Assembly (NCBI GenBank): GCA_944325235.1
Contig: CALUZE010000046.1
Coordinates: forward strand, 1-9,130
Source of the DNA: an uncultured Elusimicrobiales bacterium
Lineage (GTDB): Bacteria > Elusimicrobiota > Elusimicrobia > Elusimicrobiales > Elusimicrobiaceae
Direction of reading: 5' to 3'
Length of the DNA stretch: 9,130 bases
Part shown: positions 4,336 to 9,130 of the stretch, piece after piece
Position numbering within the stretch: the first letter of the stretch is position 1
How the letters are laid out: the number at the start of each line of letters is the position of its first letter
Translations under genes and position numbers: made by a program
Notes under the pieces: generated by a model
What the model was told of the DNA's origin: nothing
Databases searched by the model: none
What the model saw: the letters and a program-made list of their open reading frames with translations, nothing else

Positions 4336-6702
4336 GTGTCCAAACGCTTGGTACTTTTTATTTTAGCCGGACTGCTGGCCGTTTCGTACGCGCGCGCGGA
4401 AGAAACCGCCACGCAGGAAGTGGACCCGAACGGCCCGTGGATGATTTGCGACGTGGCCGTAAGCGGGCTAAAAAATATCCGCAGCAAAACCGTCACCAAA
4501 GCCGCCCACTCCAAAAAGGGCGAACTGTACGAACGGTATACCGTTTCCGACGATATCCGCGATATTTCCGCCTTGGGCAATTTTGACCAGGTGGAAATTG
4601 ACATTTCCCCCATGGCCGGCACCCGCAAAGAAAAAGAAACCGGCGAAGAATACCCCTGCCACCGCGTGACGTACCTCGTGCAGGAAAAACCGATTTTTGA
4701 CCGTCTGACCTACGAAGGCCGCAAACACCTGGGCAAAGGCGCCATCACCCAAGCGATGACGCTCAAACTAAAAGACCCCTTCAACGAAGCCAAACTGCAA
4801 ACGGATTTGGACCGCATCAAAGCTAAATACGCCGAAAAAGGCTACATCAACGCCGACGTAAAATACGAACTGACGCAGGACGAAAACCTGGGCGTGGTGT
4901 ATGTGAAGCTGATTATCAACGAGGGCGACCGCGTGCGTGTGAAAGCCGTCAACTTTACCGGCGAAGAAACGCCCGAACTGCCGACGGAAAAAATCCTCAA
5001 AAAAGCCTCCAACCGCCCCGGCAAAGTGTTCAAACCGCAAAACCTGCAGAAAGACTGGGTGAAAATGACCCTCTACGGCCGCAACGAAGGGTACAGCGAA
5101 TTTGCCCTGTCGGCCCCGGATATTTCCATGAACGACGCCAAGACGGAAGCCACCATCACCTACAACCTGACCGAAGGCGAAAAGGTGGATTTCGGCACCG
5201 TGTCGTTTGAAGGCAACAACGTGTTTACGCAGGAAGAACTCAACAAGCAGGTCTACTTCCGCGACGGGCACCTGTACAACCAAAAAGATTTTGACGATAC
5301 CATCACCGCCATCCAGGAACAATACGCCAACAAAGGCTACCTGCAAGTGCGCGTGAACCCCGTTAAAAACATTGAAGACGGCAAACTCAACATCACGTTT
5401 GACATTTCCGAAGGGCACATTTTCTACATTGACCATGTGGACGTGACCGGCTACGAAAACACCAAAAAGTACGTCTTCACGCGCGAGCTTTCCATCCACC
5501 CCGGCGATTTGTACGATAACGAAAAAATCCGCCGCAGCCAAACCAAAATTTTGAACCTGGGCTTTATTAACGACGTGCAAATTGACCTCCAGCCCACCGC
5601 CGACCCGCAAAAAGTGGACCTGGGCTTTAACGTGGTGGAAGGCCGCCCCGGTATGTTTACGGCCGGCTTAGCCATGAGCTCTATGGACGGCCTGTACGGC
5701 GAAGTGTCCATCAACCATATGAACTTGTTCGGGCGGGCGCAGCGGCTGTCTTTGCGCACGTTGTTCGGTAAGGAAATTTTGGACTACACCGTCAGCTGGT
5801 CCACCCCGTGGATTTACGACAAACCGACCTCGCTAGGCGTGGATTTGTTCAACACCCGCCGCTACCGCTCGTTTTCCACCGAGAACCAGGCCTATACCGA
5901 AAAACGCCTCGGCGGGCGCATCAAAGTAGGCCCGCGCTTTAACGACGACATCTACCAACTGTCGTTCGGCTACTCGTTTGAAAACATTGATATTTACGAT
6001 ATTGACCCCCGCTTCCAACCGCCAAATGCAAACCCCGGGGATAAAAATTATCTCCAAAAAGGGGACACGAATATGTCCACCCTCAGCGCGGATTTTGCCA
6101 TTGATACGCGCGACAACATCTGGGACCCCACCCGCGGCTGGCGTAACTCCATCGGCCTGGCGTTGGCCGGCGGCCCCATCGGCGGCGACTTGGATTTGTG
6201 GTACTTAAACGCGCGCTCCATCTTTAACCATACGGTATGGAATGTGGGCGGCAACTACCCGATTGTATTTGTGTTGTCCAACAAATTCGGCTCCGTGCAG
6301 GCGTACGGCCGCACCACCGAGGTGCCCCCGTACGAAAAGTTCTTCCTGGGCGGGGCGGACACCATCCGCGGCTACGAACGCGCGGGCGAAATCGGCCCCA
6401 AGTATGGCGGCGATATGTATTACGTAATGAACGCGGAACTGCGCTTCCCGCTGGCGCGCGAAGGCCGGCGCAATATGGCGCAGCTGGCGTTCTTCTTTGA
6501 TTTGGGCAACTCGTGGAACAAATTTGACGATTTGGAATTTTCGCTGGGCCCGGGTGAAAACCAGTTTAAAGCGGGCGTCGGGGTGGGCTTGCGCTTTACC
6601 ACGCCGTCCCTGCCGATTCGCATAGACTGGGGGTACGGTTTAAACCATGATAGCGGGGAAGACCGGTCCCACTTCTACTTCAACATTTCCAATATGATGT
6701 AG
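4336..6702 (+). CDS. bamA: Outer-membrane protein assembly factor BamA (Omp85 family)
   Basis: At 788 residues it matches usual BamA length. A signal peptide (residues 1-21, ending SYARA) is followed by five POTRA repeats at about 35-117, 118-198, 200-282, 283-359 and 360-436, then a 16-strand barrel to the end. POTRA signatures visible are the DxxRIKAKYAEKGY segment in repeat 2, VDFGTVSFEGNNVFT opening repeat 4 and FYIDHVDVTGYENTK opening repeat 5. The barrel carries the conserved loop-6 IRGY motif (677-680, after FLGGAD). BamA folds and inserts beta-barrel proteins into the outer membrane. The start is GTG: the first in-frame ATG (residue 35) would remove the signal peptide, and AAGGAAGGGGG (4321-4331) sits correctly upstream. 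The protein ends YFNISNMM rather than with the usual terminal aromatic residue. It is followed after seven bases by the OmpH-like gene, the classic bamA-skp pairing. Confidence 0.96.
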   Translation: MSKRLVLFILAGLLAVSYARAEETATQEVDPNGPWMICDVAVSGLKNIRSKTVTKAAHSKKGELYERYTVSDDIRDISALGNFDQVEIDISPMAGTRKEKETGEEYPCHRVTYLVQEKPIFDRLTYEGRKHLGKGAITQAMTLKLKDPFNEAKLQTDLDRIKAKYAEKGYINADVKYELTQDENLGVVYVKLIINEGDRVRVKAVNFTGEETPELPTEKILKKASNRPGKVFKPQNLQKDWVKMTLYGRNEGYSEFALSAPDISMNDAKTEATITYNLTEGEKVDFGTVSFEGNNVFTQEELNKQVYFRDGHLYNQKDFDDTITAIQEQYANKGYLQVRVNPVKNIEDGKLNITFDISEGHIFYIDHVDVTGYENTKKYVFTRELSIHPGDLYDNEKIRRSQTKILNLGFINDVQIDLQPTADPQKVDLGFNVVEGRPGMFTAGLAMSSMDGLYGEVSINHMNLFGRAQRLSLRTLFGKEILDYTVSWSTPWIYDKPTSLGVDLFNTRRYRSFSTENQAYTEKRLGGRIKVGPRFNDDIYQLSFGYSFENIDIYDIDPRFQPPNANPGDKNYLQKGDTNMSTLSADFAIDTRDNIWDPTRGWRNSIGLALAGGPIGGDLDLWYLNARSIFNHTVWNVGGNYPIVFVLSNKFGSVQAYGRTTEVPPYEKFFLGGADTIRGYERAGEIGPKYGGDMYYVMNAELRFPLAREGRRNMAQLAFFFDLGNSWNKFDDLEFSLGPGENQFKAGVGVGLRFTTPSLPIRIDWGYGLNHDSGEDRSHFYFNISNMM

Positions 6703-6709
6703 GAGGCAT

Positions 6710-7777
6710 ATGAAAAAGCTGTGGCTGTTGGTAACGGTTATGGGTTTGGCGGCGCCGCTTAGCGCGCAGGAAACTTCCACGGATAAACTATCCGCCGAAG
6801 AAGCCTCCGCCGTGGCTGCCATTTTGGCCAAAAACGCCGCCCAGCAGGCGGATGACAAAATCATCCTGCCGGAAGAAACCAAACAGCAGGCTTTTCAAGA
6901 GGTCAACCCGCCGACCGAGCAAACGGCCCCCGCGCAGGAAGCCGCCCAACCGGCGGCTGAACAAACCGCCGCAACCGCGCAACAGCCGGCCCCGCAAACC
7001 GCCGCAGCCGCCCAACCGGCGGAGCAAGCGCAGCCCGCAACGGTTCCGCAGGAAGCCGCCCAAACGCCTGCCGACGCGGCGCAAACGGACGGCACCGAAG
7101 ATACGGACGAAGACGATACGCCCGCGGGTCAGCCGCTTAAATGTTTGACGGTGGCGTATATTGATATTGACGAAGCGTTTAACGAGCACCCGCGCACCAT
7201 TGCGGTCAAGGAGCAAATCCGGCTGAAGATTTTGGCCAAGGAAGAAGAAGTCCGCGGGGCCAAAGAATTAATTGACGTCTTGGAAGCCGAAAACAAACGC
7301 TTGTCCACCCAGGTAAAGGAATTAAAACCGTTTTACGAACGCATTGTGGTGGAACCGCAGCCCTTGCTGCCCAAGGTGGAAGAAAGTGCCGACTCGCTGC
7401 TGCTGGGCAACTTGCTCAACCGGCTGACGTTTTCGGGCGCGGAAATTTTGTCCACCAGCCCGCTCAACACGCCGGCCGAGCTGGACGATTTAACCGCGCG
7501 GATTGCGTCCAATAAAAAAATTATTGCAGAGCGCAGCTTTTTTATTGATAATTATAAATATAACACGCGCGAAGAAATTTTGAAGTTGGAAAAGAAAGAA
7601 GTAAACGAGATTTTGAAAGACATCTACACCGAGATTAAATCGTTCGCCAAAAAAAGAAACATCGGCGCGATCGTCCGGAAAGATGAAATTCTCTACGGAG
7701 ATAATCCGGTCAATGTAACCAACGATTTCATTAACCGGCTGAAGAAGGCAAAAAAATACCGCAAACGCGGCAAATAG
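6710..7777 (+). CDS. OmpH/Skp-family periplasmic protein with long Ala/Gln/Pro-rich linker
   Basis: This 355-residue exported protein has a signal peptide MKKLWLLVTVMGLAAPLSAQ. Residues 21-60 are Ala/Glu-rich. Residues 61-125 are an Ala/Gln/Pro-rich, probably disordered linker, followed by an acidic patch (DGTEDTDEDD, 127-136). The Skp/OmpH signature begins at 145 (CLTVAYIDIDEAFNEHP) and runs into a charged coiled coil (165-205). The C-terminal coil (about 258-315) and the closing ILYGDNPVNVTNDFINRLK (327-345) also match the family. Skp holds unfolded outer-membrane proteins and delivers them to BamA, whose gene lies immediately upstream. Typical Skp is about 160-170 residues, so this one is about twice as long, through the linker and an insertion at about 207-257. 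TAGGAGG overlaps the bamA stop, only three bases from the ATG. Whether it is a soluble chaperone or anchored elsewhere cannot be told. Confidence 0.88.
   Translation: MKKLWLLVTVMGLAAPLSAQETSTDKLSAEEASAVAAILAKNAAQQADDKIILPEETKQQAFQEVNPPTEQTAPAQEAAQPAAEQTAATAQQPAPQTAAAAQPAEQAQPATVPQEAAQTPADAAQTDGTEDTDEDDTPAGQPLKCLTVAYIDIDEAFNEHPRTIAVKEQIRLKILAKEEEVRGAKELIDVLEAENKRLSTQVKELKPFYERIVVEPQPLLPKVEESADSLLLGNLLNRLTFSGAEILSTSPLNTPAELDDLTARIASNKKIIAERSFFIDNYKYNTREEILKLEKKEVNEILKDIYTEIKSFAKKRNIGAIVRKDEILYGDNPVNVTNDFINRLKKAKKYRKRGK
6934..7063 (+). repeat. Internal direct repeats in the OmpH linker
   Basis: GCCGCCCAACCGGCGG occurs identically at 6941-6956 and 7007-7022, and GCAGGAAGCCGCCCAA at 6934-6949 and 7048-7063. 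Between them are degenerate CAAACCGCCGCA-like units. They encode the Ala/Gln/Pro linker (QEAAQPAAEQ, AAAAQPAEQA, PQEAAQTP). The pattern suggests growth of the linker by slippage or unequal exchange, so its length may vary between strains. Confidence 0.75.
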
Positions 7778-7788
7778 AGGTTTTATTT

Positions 7789-8865
7789 ATGCTTAACCTG
7801 ACCCTGGCTGAACTTTCCCGCATTACCGGCGCCGAAGCCGCCGCCCAAACCGACGTCACAGTCCACGAGCTATGCTCGCTGGAGGACGCCCGCGAAGGAG
7901 GCATCTGCTATTTAACCTCCCTGGAAAAGACCGACCTGCTGAAAGATTTAAAAGCTTCCGTGCTCATCGTACCCGAGGCCGCCAAAGGCCAAACGCTCCC
8001 CTTCCAAGGGGCGCTGCTGTACGCCAAAAACCCGGAATGGGCGTTTATTTTGCTGATGAAATACGTGGACGCCCAAAAGCAAAAATATACGCCCGGCATT
8101 CACCCCACCGCCGTCATCAGTCCGTCGGCCAAGCTGGGGGCGGACGTTTCCGTAGGCGCCTACACCGTCATTGAAGACGGTGCCGTCATCGGCGACGGGA
8201 CGGTCATTTTCCCGCAGTGCTACATCGGCAAAAACGTAACCGTCGGCAAGCACTGCTGCATTTATCCGCAGGTAGTCATCCGCGAAGAATGCGTGCTGAA
8301 AGATTACGTCATCTTGCAAGCGGGGGCCAAAATTGGTTCGGACGGGTTCGGTTTCACGTTCCACGACGGCCGCCACCAAAAAATCCCGCAAATCGGCAAT
8401 GTGGTGCTGGGCAACGACGTGGAAGTCCAGTCCAACTCCTGCATTGACCGCGCCAAAATTTCCAGCACCTACATCGGCGACAACACCAAGATTGACAACC
8501 TCGTCCAGGTAGGGCACAACGTCAAAGTAGGTATGAGCACCATTATGTGCGCCCAGGTGGGCGTAGCCGGCACCACGGACATCGGCAACGGCGTTATTCT
8601 GGCGGGGCAGGTGGGCCTGGCCGGCCATATGACCATTGGCGACCGCGTACAAATCGGCGCGCAGTCCGGCGTGATTTCCTCCATCCCGGCGGGGCAAGTG
8701 TACTTCGGCTATCCGGCCATGCCCCAGCGCGAAGCCTTCAAACAGCAGGCGGTCCTGCGCAAACTGCCGGAAATGTACAAAGAATTCCGCGCGCTTAAAA
8801 AGCAAGCGGACGAAATGAACAAGCTGTCGTTTTTTGGAAAAATTAAAAAATTATTAGGATTTTAA
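7789..8865 (+). CDS. lpxD: UDP-3-O-(3-hydroxyacyl)glucosamine N-acyltransferase (LpxD)
   Basis: LpxD transfers a 3-hydroxyacyl chain from acyl-ACP to the 2-amino group of UDP-3-O-acyl-glucosamine, the third step of lipid A synthesis. The 358-residue protein has the usual three parts: an N-terminal uridine-binding domain (about 1-100), a left-handed beta-helix of hexapeptide repeats (about 103-305), and a C-terminal helical region (310-345). Family landmarks are SDGFGF (184-189), KIPQIGNV (198-205), CIDRA (218-222), KIDNLVQVGHNVKVG (234-248) and GLAGHM (276-281). H243 corresponds to the catalytic His239 of E. coli and H280 to His276. The canonical IDRG is IDRA here. AGAGG at 7776-7780 lies eight bases before the ATG. 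It sits eleven bases after the OmpH-like gene and two before lpxC, so it is clearly in one operon. Confidence 0.97.
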   Translation: MLNLTLAELSRITGAEAAAQTDVTVHELCSLEDAREGGICYLTSLEKTDLLKDLKASVLIVPEAAKGQTLPFQGALLYAKNPEWAFILLMKYVDAQKQKYTPGIHPTAVISPSAKLGADVSVGAYTVIEDGAVIGDGTVIFPQCYIGKNVTVGKHCCIYPQVVIREECVLKDYVILQAGAKIGSDGFGFTFHDGRHQKIPQIGNVVLGNDVEVQSNSCIDRAKISSTYIGDNTKIDNLVQVGHNVKVGMSTIMCAQVGVAGTTDIGNGVILAGQVGLAGHMTIGDRVQIGAQSGVISSIPAGQVYFGYPAMPQREAFKQQAVLRKLPEMYKEFRALKKQADEMNKLSFFGKIKKLLGF

Positions 8866-8867
8866 GT

Positions 8868-9130
8868 ATGAGAAAAACGCTTTCTTCCCCCGCCGTCGTA
8901 AGCGGCATCGGCCTGCATACGGGCGTACCCGCCACGATGACGTTTAAACCGGCCGAAAACGGCATTACTTTTTTGCGTACGGACCTCCCCGGCGCCAAGC
9001 CCATTGAGGCCCTGGCCAAAAACGTAGGCTCTACCCTGCGCGGCACAAACCTGAAAAACGAAACCGCCGAAGTCTGCACCGTGGAGCACGCGCTTTCGGC
9101 GCTGCACGCCCTGGGCATTACGGACGTGGC
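8868..9130 (+). CDS. lpxC: UDP-3-O-acyl-N-acetylglucosamine deacetylase (LpxC), 5' part
   Basis: The first 87 codons are in the window and the rest lies beyond the right edge. LpxC is the zinc deacetylase that makes the committed step of lipid A synthesis, supplying the substrate for LpxD. Visible signatures are SGIGLHTG (12-19) near the start and TVEHALSALHALGI (71-84). There E73 and H74 match the catalytic Glu78 and zinc ligand His79 of E. coli LpxC. The remaining zinc ligands would lie beyond the edge. AGGA at 8856-8859, inside the end of lpxD, is the ribosome binding site, and only two bases separate the lpxD stop from this ATG. In Bacteroidetes and some other phyla LpxC is fused to FabZ; whether that is so here cannot be seen. 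Confidence 0.95.
   Translation, partial: MRKTLSSPAVVSGIGLHTGVPATMTFKPAENGITFLRTDLPGAKPIEALAKNVGSTLRGTNLKNETAEVCTVEHALSALHALGITDV

Noticed and set aside
4768..5610. 280-codon open frame on the minus strand inside bamA
   Set aside because: It is a mirror of bamA codon bias: the translation is Val/Phe/His-rich with no family signature. bamA itself is unmistakable on the other strand.
6934..7063. CRISPR-like or tandem repeat array
   Set aside because: The repeats are in frame inside the OmpH-like gene, irregularly spaced and encode an Ala/Gln/Pro linker. There are no unique spacers.
7948..8805. 285-codon open frame on the minus strand inside lpxD
   Set aside because: It lies fully antisense to the hexapeptide repeats of lpxD, is of low-complexity composition and has no ribosome binding site or recognisable motif.

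Overview
The window comes from a Gram-negative bacterium: it encodes an outer-membrane assembly factor (BamA), a Skp/OmpH-like periplasmic protein, and two lipid A biosynthesis enzymes (LpxD and the start of LpxC). Coding DNA is moderately GC-rich, with AT-rich promoters, strong GGAGG-type ribosome binding sites and very short gene spacing. The gene order bamA-ompH-lpxD-lpxC, the four-cysteine L28 protein and an exported TldD-type pair would suit a gut member of the Elusimicrobiota or a related deep-branching didermic phylum. That placement is an inference from gene content and was not tested by any search.

Layout. Positions 1-2793 (minus strand) hold two translationally coupled, signal-peptide-bearing paralogues of the TldD/PmbA (peptidase U62) family. 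The upstream one (1093-2793) is complete and carries HExxxH plus the late metal-ligand cysteine. The downstream one (start at 1096) has NRxxxA in place of HExxxH, like an inactive TldE-type partner. Close to the left edge, around 150-175, this second gene loses its family signature. A different minus-strand frame (about 161 to 1) then reads as the cysteine-rich part of a ferredoxin with two [4Fe-4S] clusters. The left edge is therefore a chimera of two unrelated genes, from either a genomic rearrangement or an assembly misjoin.

Positions 2794-2884 are a divergent intergenic region with a promoter for the tldD pair and a promoter plus a perfect 17-bp palindrome in front of tRNA-Thr(UGU) at 2885-2957. 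The tRNA has its own terminator. Next come terC (3051-3986), a TerC/Alx-family membrane protein, and rpmB (4059-4253, ribosomal protein L28). Each has its own promoter, and a strong terminator follows rpmB.

Positions 4336-9130 form a tightly packed envelope-biogenesis operon: bamA, an unusually long ompH/skp-like gene, lpxD, and lpxC running off the right edge. BamA inserts beta-barrel proteins into the outer membrane, and the OmpH-like protein probably chaperones them across the periplasm. LpxC and LpxD carry out consecutive committed steps of lipid A synthesis. The operon thus couples the protein and lipid sides of outer-membrane building.

I see no mobile element, CRISPR array or obvious new defence system. 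The most noteworthy items are the chimeric left edge, the exported TldD/TldE-like pair, and the OmpH-like protein with a long Ala/Gln/Pro linker.
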